64,000 nucleotides of DNA from Bacteroidota bacterium (GTDB lineage Bacteria > Bacteroidota > Bacteroidia > Bacteroidales > JAGONC01): the NCBI GenBank assembly GCA_026391695.1, contig JAPLDP010000042.1, forward strand, positions 1 through 64,000. Direction: 5' to 3'. This document shows, in pieces, positions 1 to 9,360 of the stretch (within the stretch, counting starts at the first letter, position 1; every line of letters begins with the position of its first letter). The notes below the pieces were generated by a model. That model had not been told where the DNA came from. It did not search any database and saw only the letters and a list, made by a program, of their open reading frames with translations. The position numbers and the translations under genes are program-made.

Positions 1-371
1 GCGAAATTGCTCATCAAATAGTCCGTAGGATTTATTTTTACGCATTTTTCTATGTTTTATACAAAAATACGCATTATTAATATATCAAAATATTGATATT
101 CAAATAGTTATTAACATTTTAGTATTTAGAAGTACCCATAATATTGAATAATCTGTTATATTTTTGATTATCAGTCATTTAAATTCTATGTATTTTTTAC
201 ACATACAAATGTATAACAATTTTATAAAATTCGTTTAACCTTTTCAATTTTTTATTACTATTTATACTCATTCTATATTATATATCTTTAAATAACTGTT
301 TTACAGTACTTTTCAAGATTTATTTATAAAATTATTCTCATTGATAGTGGTATTTTCCCACAGAGTTATTT
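1..371. other. AT-rich intergenic region
   Basis: This stretch is strikingly AT-rich, has no open frame of useful length on either strand and shows no recognisable RNA fold. It ends at the promoter of the regulator gene that follows. I see no gene in it. It may hold the 3' side of a gene beyond the left edge or an extended regulatory region. Confidence 0.6.
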
Positions 372-379
372 TATATTTG
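372..379 (+). promoter_or_regulatory. -7 promoter element of the Nudix regulator
   Basis: TATATTTG matches the Bacteroidota -7 consensus TAnnTTTG and lies 28 bases before the ATG at 408. I see no clear -33 TTG at the usual 19-21 base spacing, so only half of the promoter is supported. Confidence 0.5.
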
Positions 380-383
380 CATT

Positions 384-400
384 TGTGTAGTTTAAACACA
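384..400. promoter_or_regulatory. Palindromic operator candidate before the regulator
   Basis: TGTGT and ACACA form an inverted repeat with a 7-base spacer whose centre contains the palindrome GTTTAAAC. It sits between the -7 element and the ATG at 408, where a bound repressor would block transcription. Nudix-type sugar regulators commonly autoregulate, so this is a plausible binding site. The assignment to this regulator is inference. Confidence 0.35.
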
Positions 401-407
401 TCTCAAA

Positions 408-1142
408 ATGAGAGCTATTATTCCTAACTTATCGGTGGATTGCGTGGTATTTGGGTTCGATTACAAGAGACTGAATGTATTATTAACAAAGCGTGAATTG
501 AAAGATCCGGAAACTGGCCAAATCCTATTTACTGATTATACAGTCCAGGGACACCATATGCTTGAAAAAGAGAATATCGATGAGGCTGCCATCAGAGTGC
601 TTAAAGATAAAACCGGACTTAATAACATATACCTGGAACAATTTTATGCATTTGGAGAAACCGATCGGATGCTCAAAGAACGAGACCAGTTATGGACGAA
701 AAAAGCTTATCCCATGGTCTCGGATCATGTGATTTCAATTGGCTATTACTCTCTGGTTGATAGCTCAAAGGTGAATCCTGACACGCAGCATCAGGAAACC
801 CAATGGTTTCCTGTAGACGAACTGCCTGAGTTGGGATTTGATCATGAGAAGATCATTCAAAAAGCTTTAAGTTGTCTTCGCATCAAACTAAGCAGGGAAC
901 CGATAGGTTTCGAACTGTTGCCGGAGAAATTTACATTAACACAAATGCAAACACTTTATGAGGTTGTGTTGGGGACCAAATTTGACCGTCGCAATTTCAG
1001 AAAAAAGGTTACTCAAATGAAATATGTGATCCCCCTGGATGAAAAACAGAAGGGTGGGACTCATAAGTCTGCCCAGGTATTTATATTCAGCAGGGACGTC
1101 TACGAAAGAACAAAAAAGGAGAAGCTAGGCTTTACCATTTGA
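408..1142 (+). CDS. Nudix-domain transcriptional regulator (AraR/NrtR-like)
   Basis: The 244-residue protein has an N-terminal Nudix fold (about residues 8-150) and a C-terminal winged helix (about 160-240). This is the architecture of NrtR and of the Bacteroides arabinose regulator AraR. The Nudix box at residues 48-71 keeps the fold but the catalytic REUxEE motif reads RVLKDK, so pyrophosphohydrolase activity is very unlikely and the domain probably senses a ligand. It lies directly upstream of, and in the same direction as, the symporter, GH94 and GH3 genes, which makes a beta-glucoside-derived sugar or NAD-related metabolite the likely effector. Family call is firm; the ligand and the repressor or activator role are inference. 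Confidence 0.85.
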   Translation: MRAIIPNLSVDCVVFGFDYKRLNVLLTKRELKDPETGQILFTDYTVQGHHMLEKENIDEAAIRVLKDKTGLNNIYLEQFYAFGETDRMLKERDQLWTKKAYPMVSDHVISIGYYSLVDSSKVNPDTQHQETQWFPVDELPELGFDHEKIIQKALSCLRIKLSREPIGFELLPEKFTLTQMQTLYEVVLGTKFDRRNFRKKVTQMKYVIPLDEKQKGGTHKSAQVFIFSRDVYERTKKEKLGFTI

Positions 1143-1163
1143 CATATTCGGATAAAAGTTAAG

Positions 1164-1201
1164 TGTAATTATTTCGTTTACATGGGTTTAACACTCCCAT
1201 G
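1164..1201. promoter_or_regulatory. Overlapping inverted repeats before the sugar operon
   Basis: Two inverted repeats lie side by side. TGTAA and TTACA (1164-1168 and 1178-1182) are spaced by 9 bases. CATGGG and CCCATG (1181-1186 and 1196-1201) are perfect arms around a 9-base loop. The first resembles the TGTGT/ACACA site before the regulator gene. The second could be an operator or a weak hairpin terminator after the regulator; it has no U-run. Confidence 0.3.
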
Positions 1202-1219
1202 ATTCTTGGCAAGGAGTAT

Positions 1220-1227
1220 TAATTTTG
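1220..1227 (+). promoter_or_regulatory. -7 promoter element of the beta-glucoside operon
   Basis: TAATTTTG fits TAnnTTTG and lies 16 bases before the symporter ATG at 1244, just downstream of the paired inverted repeats at 1164-1201. No convincing -33 TTG was seen. Confidence 0.45.
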
Positions 1228-1243
1228 AAATGATGTTATACCT

Positions 1244-3076
1244 ATGGTCTTACACTTACTTGATCTCATTATCATAGGGATTTATCTGCTGGCAACTATT
1301 GCAATCGGGTTTATCCTTAAGAAAAAAGCCCAAAAAAGTAAAAAGTCTTACCTGCTGGGTGGCAACCGACTACCCTGGTATATGCTTGGATTATCTAATG
1401 CCTCCGGCATGTTCGATATTTCAGGCACCATGTGGCTGGTCACACTTGGCTTTGTTTATGGCCTCAAAAGCATCTGGATCCCATGGCTCTGGCCAATTTT
1501 TAATCAGATCTTCCTGATGGTTTACCTTTCAATTTGGCTCAGGAGGTCAAATGTGACAACTGGCGCAGAGTGGATTCAAACCCGTTTTGGAACTGGTAGA
1601 GGAGCTCAGTTTTCACATAATATCGTTGTAGTTTATGCACTGATCAGTTGCCTGGGTTTTCTTGCCTATGGATTTATTGGCCTGGGTAAGTTCATCATGA
1701 TATTTATACCCTGGGATTTTGTTTGCAATGTTTTTGGCCTGAATCCTGGAATTATCTCCCCGGAATATATTCCCCATGTCTATGGATTTGTATTTACCCT
1801 GTTTGCCACATTATATGCTGTATTGGGTGGTATGATGAGCATCGTCTGGACAGATTTACTGCAATACATCATTATGACCTTGGCCTCCCTCGTTATTGGG
1901 ATTATTGCAATGAATGCACTGGCCGATCATACCTTGCTTGTACCGGAAAACTGGTATTCAATCTGGTTTGGATGGAATCTCCACCTCGATTGGAGTAATA
2001 TCATTCCAGAAGTAAATCAAAAGATACAGGATGACGGATTCTCGCTATTTTCCATTTTCATGATGATGATGCTGTTTAAAGGATTCCTGGTTAGTGCTGC
2101 CGGACCGGCTCCAAACTATGATATGCAGAAGATCCTGTCCACAAAGTCACCTAAGGAAGGCGCTAAAATGAGTGGGTTTGTATCAGTGATACTCAATCCT
2201 ATCAGGTATTTTATGATAACCGGTTTTGTAGTACTTGCCTTATTGTATTATGACAAACTCAATCTGATTGTAGCAGGACGTATTGACTTTGAACAGATTT
2301 TACCATCGGCCATTAGTGAATTTGCTCCTGTGGGCCTGATGGGGCTCTTATTTGCCGGTATGCTTGCTGCATTTATGTCGACTTTTGCCGGAACTCTTAA
2401 TGCGGCACAAGCCTACATCGTAAATGACATATTCCTGAAAGTAAGAAAAGACGCCACCAATAAACAGGTTCGGAACACAAATTATATATCGGGTGTTCTG
2501 ATCATGGTGATGAGTATCATTCTTGGCATTTATGCCAAAAATGTAAATAGCTTGCTGCAATGGATTGTATCAGCTTTATGGGGAAGTTATGTGGCCTCCA
2601 ATGTATTAAAGTGGTACTGGTGGCGATTCAACGGTCACGGCTATTTTTGGGGCATGGTGGCAGGATTGATCCCGGCATTGATCTTCCCGCTAATATTTAA
2701 AACAACTCTTGAATTGTATTATTTTCCGATACTGTTGCTTTTTTCATTAACAGGGTGCTATGCCGGAACTTTTTTAAGGCCTGCCACCGATGAAGCAGTT
2801 TTAGATTCTTTTTACAAATCGGTTCGCCCATGGGGATTCTGGAAACCGGTGAAAGAAAGGGTAATAAACAGAGATCCTTCGTTTCAACCAAACACGAACT
2901 TTAAAACCGATATGTTTAATATTTTTATCGGTATTATCTGGCAGACAGCCATGATAGCTGTACCTATCTTTCTTGTATTATGTCATTGGAAAGATATGGG
3001 GATTGCTTTATTTATTGTCATTACAACATCAATAATACTAAAATACAATTGGTGGGATAAATTACCAAATGATTAA
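1244..3076 (+). CDS. Sodium:solute symporter (SSS family), sugar importer
   Basis: A 610-residue polytopic membrane protein with roughly 13-14 hydrophobic helices and the SSS-type start, where a first helix is followed by a polar KKKAQKSKKSYLLGGNRLPW stretch and a GLSNASGMFDISG segment. The family couples sodium entry to uptake of sugars, amino acids or vitamins. Because it heads a tight operon with a GH94 phosphorylase (16 bases downstream) and a GH3 glucosidase, a beta-linked gluco-disaccharide such as cellobiose is the likely cargo. The substrate is inferred from context only. It would act in the inner membrane; no SusC/SusD pair is present to provide outer-membrane passage. Confidence 0.85.
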   Translation: MVLHLLDLIIIGIYLLATIAIGFILKKKAQKSKKSYLLGGNRLPWYMLGLSNASGMFDISGTMWLVTLGFVYGLKSIWIPWLWPIFNQIFLMVYLSIWLRRSNVTTGAEWIQTRFGTGRGAQFSHNIVVVYALISCLGFLAYGFIGLGKFIMIFIPWDFVCNVFGLNPGIISPEYIPHVYGFVFTLFATLYAVLGGMMSIVWTDLLQYIIMTLASLVIGIIAMNALADHTLLVPENWYSIWFGWNLHLDWSNIIPEVNQKIQDDGFSLFSIFMMMMLFKGFLVSAAGPAPNYDMQKILSTKSPKEGAKMSGFVSVILNPIRYFMITGFVVLALLYYDKLNLIVAGRIDFEQILPSAISEFAPVGLMGLLFAGMLAAFMSTFAGTLNAAQAYIVNDIFLKVRKDATNKQVRNTNYISGVLIMVMSIILGIYAKNVNSLLQWIVSALWGSYVASNVLKWYWWRFNGHGYFWGMVAGLIPALIFPLIFKTTLELYYFPILLLFSLTGCYAGTFLRPATDEAVLDSFYKSVRPWGFWKPVKERVINRDPSFQPNTNFKTDMFNIFIGIIWQTAMIAVPIFLVLCHWKDMGIALFIVITTSIILKYNWWDKLPND

Positions 3077-3092
3077 TTGAAAACTAGTAAGA

Positions 3093-5516
3093 ATGAAATA
3101 CGGATATTTCGACGATATAAACAAAGAGTATGTTATTACCAATCCCGCGACCCCATATCCATGGATAAACTACCTTGGAAATGAGAATTTTTTCAGCATC
3201 CTGTCTAATACGTGCGGAGGGTACAGTTTCTATAAAGATGCCAGGTTAAGAAGAATTACCCGTTACAGATATAATAATGTGCCTGTAGATGACGGAGGAA
3301 AATATTTCTATATTCAAGATGACGGCCACATTTGGTCGCCGGGATGGAAGCCTGTAAAAAATGAATTAGATCACTATGAATGCCGTCATGGACTAGGTTA
3401 TTCAAGGATAACAGGAAGATTGAATAACCTTAGTGCCGAAGTCCTCTTCTTTGTACCGCTGGGATTTGATGGAGAGATACAAAAACTTACGCTTAAAAAC
3501 CTTAGTGATCAAATTAAAGAGATCAAAATACACTCGTTTGTTGAATGGGCATTCTGGAATGCCCATGATGATATGACCAATTTCCAACGCAACTTTTCAA
3601 TAGGTGAAGTAGAAGTAGCAGGTTCCGAAATTTTCCACAAAACCGAATATCGCGAACGCCGTGATCATTTTTCATTTTATTCGGTAAATCATCCGATTGC
3701 AGGATTCGACACCGACCGGGATACCTTCCTTGGACTATATAATGGATTTGATCAGCCTGAAAAAGTTTTAACGGGATCTTCCGGTAACTCAATAGCCCTT
3801 GGCTGGTCACCTATAGCCTCACATTTTTTGAAAATTATTTTAGGTCCTGGAGAGGCACGTGATCTTGTGTTTATTCTCGGTTATGTTGAAAATGAAAAGA
3901 ATGAAAAGTTCACAACACCAAACGAGATCAACAAAACAAAGGCAAGAGAAATGATTGGGCGATTTGAAACTGCTGAACAAGTTGACCGGTCACTTGCTGA
4001 ATTAAAGCAATTCTGGAATAAACTGCTGGGAAACTTACAGCTTGCAAGTCAGGATGAAAAATTGAACCGCATGGTGAATATCTGGAACCAATATCAATGT
4101 ATGGTCACTTTTTATTTCTCGCGCAGTGCTTCTTATTTTGAATCGGGGATTGGCCGGGGAATGGGTTTTCGAGATTCGAACCAGGATATAATCGGCATAG
4201 TTCACATAGTACCTGAGCTTGCAAAACAACGTATCATCGACCTTGCGAGGTCGCAGATGAAAGACGGCAGTGCCTATCATCAATACCAACCCCTGACCAA
4301 AAAAGGAAACCTTGAAATAGGTAGTAATTTTAACGATGATCCCTTGTGGTTGATCCTGGCAGTTTCGGCCTACATCAAAGAGACAGGCGACTGGTCATTA
4401 CTCGAAGTTAAGGTACCGTTTGATGACGATCATGTTGAGTATTCTATTTTTGAACACATCAAACGCTCCTTTTATCATGTCGTCAATAATCTCGGACCAC
4501 ATGGGCTTCCTCTCATTGGCCGGGCCGACTGGAATGATTGCCTGAATCTTAATTGTTTTTCTGTAGAACCCGGTGAGCCATTCCAGACAACAGAGAACAA
4601 AACTGGTGGACAAGCCGAATCGATGATGATAGCCGGTATGTTTGTCCTCTATGGTCATGAATTTGTCCGCATTTGTGAACTCACGGGATATAAGGATCAG
4701 GCTGAAGAGGCTCGCGGACATATTGATGCCATGAAAATTACCATTGATGAATACGGATGGGACGGTGATTGGTTTATTAGGGCATATGATTATTTTGGCA
4801 AAAAGGTTGGCAGTAAAGAGAACGAAGAAGGACAGATCTTCATTGAGCCCCAGGGCTTCTGTGTTATGGCCGGAATTGGCCTTCAGGATGGCAGAGCGCA
4901 AAAGGCGATGGACCAGGTTGAAAAAAGGTTGGCCACACCTTATGGAATTGTACTATTAAATCCCGCCTACACTAAGTATTACTTAAACCTTGGAGAGATA
5001 TCCAGTTATCCTCCAGGTTATAAAGAGAATGCCGGTATTTTCTGTCATAATAATCCATGGATCATCATTGCTGAAACAATGCTAAACAATAATGACAAGG
5101 CATTCGATTATTATAAGCGAATTGCACCCGCATATTTGGAAGAGATCAGCGAATTGCACAAAACTGAACCTTACGTATATGGACAAATGATCGCGGGCAA
5201 GGATTCAGCCAAACCGGGCGAAACAAAAAATTCCTGGCTAACAGGAACCGCTGCCTGGAATTTATACGCCATTAGCCAATACATATTAGGCATCCGGCCC
5301 GATTACCAAGGCCTGATCATTGACCCAAAATTACCCGGATACATTGAAGAATGTGAAATCACCAGAAAGTTCAGGGGTGCCACATATAAAATTAAGTTGA
5401 TCAATAATGGTGGGAACCGGTGCAAGGTATTTATTAATAATGAAGAGTTGGAAGGTAATCTGCTGCCCTCTCCTAAAAAAGATTTCACTTATGAAGTGAC
5501 TGTTTTAATGCAATAA
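3093..5516 (+). CDS. Glycoside hydrolase family 94 phosphorylase (cellobiose phosphorylase-like)
   Basis: At 807 residues the protein is close to the length of characterised cellobiose phosphorylases (about 810-820). The N-terminal beta-sandwich is followed by an (alpha/alpha)6 barrel with the family landmarks [16 protein letters not shown] (sugar and phosphate site) and [11 protein letters not shown], where the Asp of DWND is the general acid. No signal peptide is seen, so it works in the cytoplasm, splitting an imported beta-1,4 glucoside with phosphate into glucose 1-phosphate and glucose and saving ATP. Cellodextrin or laminaribiose specificity cannot be excluded from sequence alone. It is the middle gene of the operon, 16 and 18 bases from its neighbours. 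Confidence 0.88.
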   Translation: MKYGYFDDINKEYVITNPATPYPWINYLGNENFFSILSNTCGGYSFYKDARLRRITRYRYNNVPVDDGGKYFYIQDDGHIWSPGWKPVKNELDHYECRHGLGYSRITGRLNNLSAEVLFFVPLGFDGEIQKLTLKNLSDQIKEIKIHSFVEWAFWNAHDDMTNFQRNFSIGEVEVAGSEIFHKTEYRERRDHFSFYSVNHPIAGFDTDRDTFLGLYNGFDQPEKVLTGSSGNSIALGWSPIASHFLKIILGPGEARDLVFILGYVENEKNEKFTTPNEINKTKAREMIGRFETAEQVDRSLAELKQFWNKLLGNLQLASQDEKLNRMVNIWNQYQCMVTFYFSRSASYFESGIGRGMGFRDSNQDIIGIVHIVPELAKQRIIDLARSQMKDGSAYHQYQPLTKKGNLEIGSNFNDDPLWLILAVSAYIKETGDWSLLEVKVPFDDDHVEYSIFEHIKRSFYHVVNNLGPHGLPLIGRADWNDCLNLNCFSVEPGEPFQTTENKTGGQAESMMIAGMFVLYGHEFVRICELTGYKDQAEEARGHIDAMKITIDEYGWDGDWFIRAYDYFGKKVGSKENEEGQIFIEPQGFCVMAGIGLQDGRAQKAMDQVEKRLATPYGIVLLNPAYTKYYLNLGEISSYPPGYKENAGIFCHNNPWIIIAETMLNNNDKAFDYYKRIAPAYLEEISELHKTEPYVYGQMIAGKDSAKPGETKNSWLTGTAAWNLYAISQYILGIRPDYQGLIIDPKLPGYIEECEITRKFRGATYKIKLINNGGNRCKVFINNEELEGNLLPSPKKDFTYEVTVLMQ

Positions 5517-5534
5517 TCAATTCCAAATTCAAAA

Positions 5535-7892
5535 ATGTCCAGGCATATGTTAAAAAAGTGTTCCTTCATCTTGATCCTTGTTATCAATGTATTTATTATG
5601 CAGAGCTGTGAGCAGAAAAATAATCTAAAACCGATGGGAGACATTGACAAAAAAGTCAACGAAATATTAGCAGGCATGACCCTACAGGAAAAGGTGGGTC
5701 AGATGACACAGGTTACTTTGTCAGTACTTGTTAAAGGTAATTCCCTGGATGCACAGCCTGAACCGGTTGAACTGGATTCTGAAAAGCTTCAGAAAGCTTT
5801 AGGCAAATACAAGATTGGTTCTATCCTGAATACGGTGAACAACCGGGCAAGGTCGTTGGAATGGTGGCATGAAATTATCAACCAGATCCAGGAGGTAGCC
5901 ATTCATGAAACTGGCATCCCGATATTATATGGTATTGACGCTATCCATGGCACTACTTATACTGCCGGGGGCACCTTGTTTCCCCAACAGATCGGCCTGG
6001 GTGCTACCTTTAATCCGGAACTCGTCAGGCAACTTAACGAAATGTGTGCTTATGAAATGCGCGCTTCCAACATACCATGGAACTTTTCCCCGGTGCAGGA
6101 TATGGGCCGCGATCCCAGGGATTCGCGCATGTGGGAGACCTTTGGTGAGGATGTGTATCTGAATGGCATATTGGGTTCTGCAGCTGTTGAAGGCATTCAA
6201 GGAAAAGATGTGGTAACCATCGATCAAAAACACGGTGCTGCCTGCCTGAAGCATTACCTGGGTTATAATTCAAATTCAGGAAAGGACCGCAATCCACTTC
6301 ATATCCATCCACGCGAACTTAACGAGAAACATGTACCAGCTTTCCAGTTCCCGATAAATGCAGGGGCAAAATCCATTATGGTCAATTCAGGTATTTTGAA
6401 TGGCATTCCGGTCCATGCCAGTTACGACATTCTGACAACATTACTCCGGAACGAAATGGGGTTTGAAGGGTTGGTCGTCACTGACTGGGCAGATATTGAC
6501 AACCTTTATGACCGCGATAAATTCGCCTCCTCTCCAAAAGAAGCCGTTAAGTTGGCCATCAACGCTGGCATTGACATGTCAATGGTCCCTTATGATTTCG
6601 ATTTCTGCGATTACCTTGTTGAGTTGGTCAATGAAGGTGAGGTACCCATGAGCCGGATCGATGAAGCAGTTACACGAATTTTGAAATTAAAAATGGAACT
6701 CGGATTATTTGAATCTCCCACTACTGACTACGAAAATTATCCGGATTTTGGGAGTGAACAGCATGAGAATCTGGCGTTGGATGCGGCATTGGAGTCCATC
6801 ACATTGTTGAAAAATGATGACCAGACACTCCCCTTAAAAAAGAATATCAAGGTATTGGTGTCCGGGCCAAATGCCAATTGGATGAGGCCAATGAATGGTG
6901 GATGGTCCTATTCATGGCAGGGTGAAAAAACAGATGAATTTGCACAAGAGTACTTTACCTTTCTTGAAGCAATTGAAAACAAGATAGGTAAAGATAAGGT
7001 CACATTCGTGGAAGGTGTTTCGTATGATATGCAGGGGCCATACTACCAAGAAAAAGATCTGGACATCTCTGATGCAGTCCGGGTTGCAAAAGGGGTAGAT
7101 TGCATCATTCTCTTTCTTGGTGAAAATAGCTATTGCGAAAAGCCCGGCGATCTGTATGATCTTTACATTTCCGAGAACCAGACCCAACTGGCCATAGCAC
7201 TTGCCAATACAGGGAAACCCGTAATACTGGTGTTAAACGAAGGCCGTCCACGCATCATCAGCAAATTCGAGCACACAATGGCTGCCGTTGTGCAAACGTA
7301 CCTTCCTGGTAATTATGGTGGGACTGCCCTGGCAGAAATATTATTCGGTGATGTCAACCCCAGCGGGAAGCTTCCTTATACTTATCCCATGTTTCCAAAC
7401 TCTCTGATCAATTATGATTACAAACCATCAGAAAAACAGGAAAGACTGGAAGGCTTATATGATAATGAATCAGACGTCGCTATCCAGTATGGATTCGGTC
7501 ATGGCTTGAGCTATACAGTTTTTAAGTATAGCAACCTGAAAGTAAGCAGTTCTGAATTGACATCGAAAGGTTCTGTGAATGTTGCTGTTACCATTGAGAA
7601 CACCGGTAACCGTGCAGGGAAAGAAGTGGTGATGCTGTTCACTTCAGATCTGTACGCTTCAATAAACCCTGACAACAAGAGATTAAGGCGGTTCATGAAA
7701 ATTGACCTGGATCCGGCTCAATCAAGGACTATTGAATTTACCATTAGAGCCGAAGATCTCGCATTCTACAATAAGGAAAACCGATTGATCGCCGAAAAAG
7801 GGGATTTTGTAATCAGGATCGGTGATCTGGAACAAATCATCACTTTGACTGAAACGGTTACTTTCAGAGAACCAAGCAATATCATGTTGTGA
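5535..7892 (+). CDS. bglX: GH3 beta-glucosidase lipoprotein (BglX-like)
   Basis: A 785-residue GH3 enzyme. The N-terminus carries a signal peptide ending in a lipobox (MQSC, Cys about residue 25), so it is exported and lipid-anchored. The TIM barrel holds the catalytic nucleophile Asp317 in VVTDWAD. The alpha/beta sandwich domain follows, and a fibronectin III-like domain forms the C-terminus (about residues 680-780), as in BglX. It would cleave terminal beta-linked glucose from oligosaccharides in the periplasm or at the cell surface. As last gene of the operon it complements the cytoplasmic GH94: one route hydrolytic and external, the other phosphorolytic and internal. Exact linkage preference is not visible. 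Confidence 0.9.
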   Translation: MSRHMLKKCSFILILVINVFIMQSCEQKNNLKPMGDIDKKVNEILAGMTLQEKVGQMTQVTLSVLVKGNSLDAQPEPVELDSEKLQKALGKYKIGSILNTVNNRARSLEWWHEIINQIQEVAIHETGIPILYGIDAIHGTTYTAGGTLFPQQIGLGATFNPELVRQLNEMCAYEMRASNIPWNFSPVQDMGRDPRDSRMWETFGEDVYLNGILGSAAVEGIQGKDVVTIDQKHGAACLKHYLGYNSNSGKDRNPLHIHPRELNEKHVPAFQFPINAGAKSIMVNSGILNGIPVHASYDILTTLLRNEMGFEGLVVTDWADIDNLYDRDKFASSPKEAVKLAINAGIDMSMVPYDFDFCDYLVELVNEGEVPMSRIDEAVTRILKLKMELGLFESPTTDYENYPDFGSEQHENLALDAALESITLLKNDDQTLPLKKNIKVLVSGPNANWMRPMNGGWSYSWQGEKTDEFAQEYFTFLEAIENKIGKDKVTFVEGVSYDMQGPYYQEKDLDISDAVRVAKGVDCIILFLGENSYCEKPGDLYDLYISENQTQLAIALANTGKPVILVLNEGRPRIISKFEHTMAAVVQTYLPGNYGGTALAEILFGDVNPSGKLPYTYPMFPNSLINYDYKPSEKQERLEGLYDNESDVAIQYGFGHGLSYTVFKYSNLKVSSSELTSKGSVNVAVTIENTGNRAGKEVVMLFTSDLYASINPDNKRLRRFMKIDLDPAQSRTIEFTIRAEDLAFYNKENRLIAEKGDFVIRIGDLEQIITLTETVTFREPSNIML

Positions 7893-7942
7893 TCACCTCG
7901 AGGGATTGCATAAGGCATTGAGTATTTAAGCAATCGCATACT

Positions 7943-8218
7943 GTAATTCTTTTACTTTTCAAATTATATATCCACCTGATTGGTGGCAAGCTTATCGCCG
8001 GCGACAGCACTAAGTTACGGGCACAGAACAGCAAGAAGAATAATTTCAGCCAGGCTAAAATTGAAAGGCACCTGGCCTATATTGATCATAAACTGGAAGA
8101 ATACACCCGGGCTTTGGCTGAGCAGGATGGGGATGACAAGGAGGCTGTTTTGCAGGAAATAGAAAAACATAATCAGAGGAAAGAGCAATACAGGGAATAC
8201 GGTACCATAAAAATTTGA
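7943..8218 (+). pseudogene. IS1182-type transposase remnant
   Basis: An open frame without a start codon runs to the TGA at 8216-8218. Its translation contains GGKLIAGDSTKLRAQNSKKN followed by a charged coiled segment. This resembles the stretch of IS1182/IS4-like DDE transposases in which the catalytic Asp of a DGTK/DSTK motif is followed by an RAxNSK block and a helical linker. Both the N-terminal DNA-binding part and the C-terminal catalytic part are missing, so it is a dead fragment of about 90 codons. It marks the left side of a small mobile-DNA scar. The precise IS family is moderately certain. Confidence 0.65.
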
Positions 8219-8320
8219 CTTTTAATATGAAGTTGAAGAACTTTTAATTTCAAAGACAGTAGAAGAACAAATGTAATAATCATTAGGGAAAATTAGTTAG
8301 ATTTTATAAAAAGTAATGAT

Positions 8321-8761
8321 ATGGAAATAATTCTAAAAGATTTAAAAAATCAGGATGATATTCATAAATTTAAGGATGTTTTGACTGAGTTTTATGATGA
8401 GATTGAACATGATAAAATAACTGATAATGAGTTGCTACGATTAATTACGGATTTTATTAACAAAGGAATAATTAAGGTCGCAATATATAATAATGAAATA
8501 ATAGGATTTATTAGTTTAATAGAGTCATATGCAATTTATGCAAGTGGAAAATATGGAGTTATAAATGAATTATATGTAAAACCACATTTTAGGTCTAAAG
8601 GAATTGGTGAAAAATTAATGTTGTATGCTAATCAATTAAAAGAAATAAAAGAATGGTCTAGATTAGAACTATCCCCACCCGAGGAATCAAAGTGGAAGAG
8701 GACATTGAATTTTTATTTAAAAGAAGGGTTCAATCCAACTGGTGTGAGAATGAAAAAATAA
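8321..8761 (+). CDS. GNAT-family N-acetyltransferase
   Basis: A 146-residue protein with the GNAT fold. The acetyl-CoA binding segment VKPHFRSKGIGEKLM matches the family pattern R/Q-x-x-G-x-G/A, and an ELSPPEES strand follows with the usual C-terminal YLKEGF turn. The substrate is unknown. The gene is visibly richer in A and T than its neighbours (many ATA, AAT and TTA codons) and lies between two transposase remnants, which suggests horizontal acquisition. It has no obvious operon partner. Family call is secure; function beyond acetyl transfer is not. Confidence 0.82.
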   Translation: MEIILKDLKNQDDIHKFKDVLTEFYDEIEHDKITDNELLRLITDFINKGIIKVAIYNNEIIGFISLIESYAIYASGKYGVINELYVKPHFRSKGIGEKLMLYANQLKEIKEWSRLELSPPEESKWKRTLNFYLKEGFNPTGVRMKK

Positions 8762-8799
8762 ACCCTGCATCCAATAAGTAAGGTGTCGTGTGGCGTAGC

Positions 8800-9360
8800 C
8801 TAATCCCGCCTTACCTTTAGATTAGCCGATGAAGCTGTGTTGCACAGCTTGCCCCGCAGCAGGGGGGGGGGAATCCTGTCCTGTCCGCGCTTCATATAAG
8901 TTTTTCTATTTTTCTTTTCTCTTTTTTCCGGAGTGTGGATGCCAAACTCCTTTTGCAATAACCGCAGTTGTTTGCGTTTTGTGGCTGACAGTAATCCGTA
9001 ATACCGGATCCTGACAAAACCTTTGGCCAGTATGTGCTGACAAAATCGCATCAGGAACTCGATTCCCGATAGCTTCATTTGTTTCTGCAGGTTGTCGCGG
9101 TAATCCAGGTAGTGATTCATCTCTTTCTCGCTGATATGCTGGGGTAGCTTGCCGAAGTGTAAACTCACCTGAGCCAGTTTACAAGCATAGATATTCAGCG
9201 TACTTTTCGATTGCCCCGATAAGACGATCTTGACCTGAAGTTCCCGGAATAATTTTCCGAAGCCATGTATTTCATGGCATGCCTGTTCAACAATAGTGAA
9301 CGATTTTTTTCTTAATTTAGACGTAGCTTTTTCCGTAGTATAAAAATTTTGTGGTAAAAA
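8800..9360 (-). pseudogene. In-frame fusion of a tyrosine-integrase N-terminus with an IS91 transposase C-terminus
   Basis: The minus-strand frame is open from just after a TGA at 9361-9363 to the stop at 8800. Its first half (containing KIVLSGQSKSTLNIYACKLA and KLPQHISEKEMNHYL) is the core-binding SAM-like domain of XerC/D-type integrases. The second half (MKLSGIEFLMRFCQHILAKG, then FVRIRYYGLLS) is the conserved C-terminal part of IS91-type transposases. Both catalytic domains, the integrase RHRY and the IS91 HUH/Tyr region, are missing. Bacteroidota IS91 elements often carry an integrase gene next to the transposase gene, so one in-frame deletion between them explains the fusion. A run of ten G (8862-8871) lies in the non-homologous C-terminal tail. 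There is no ATG at the true N-terminus. Confidence 0.7.
8832..8850. repeat. Perfect 8-bp hairpin in the IS91 scar
   Basis: AAGCTGTG and CACAGCTT flank a TTG loop. It lies just before the ten-G run at 8862-8871, downstream of the recognisable IS91 homology. It may be part of an element end or the original transposase terminator. Confidence 0.4.

Noticed and set aside
4398-4901. 167-codon minus-strand frame inside the GH94 gene
   Set aside because: Antisense to a well-supported catalytic domain; no domain or promoter supports it.
8862-8871. Ten-G run as a phase-variation switch
   Set aside because: It lies in the tail of a dead transposase fragment, not in a functional gene or promoter; it is more likely neutral or a sequencing-prone tract.
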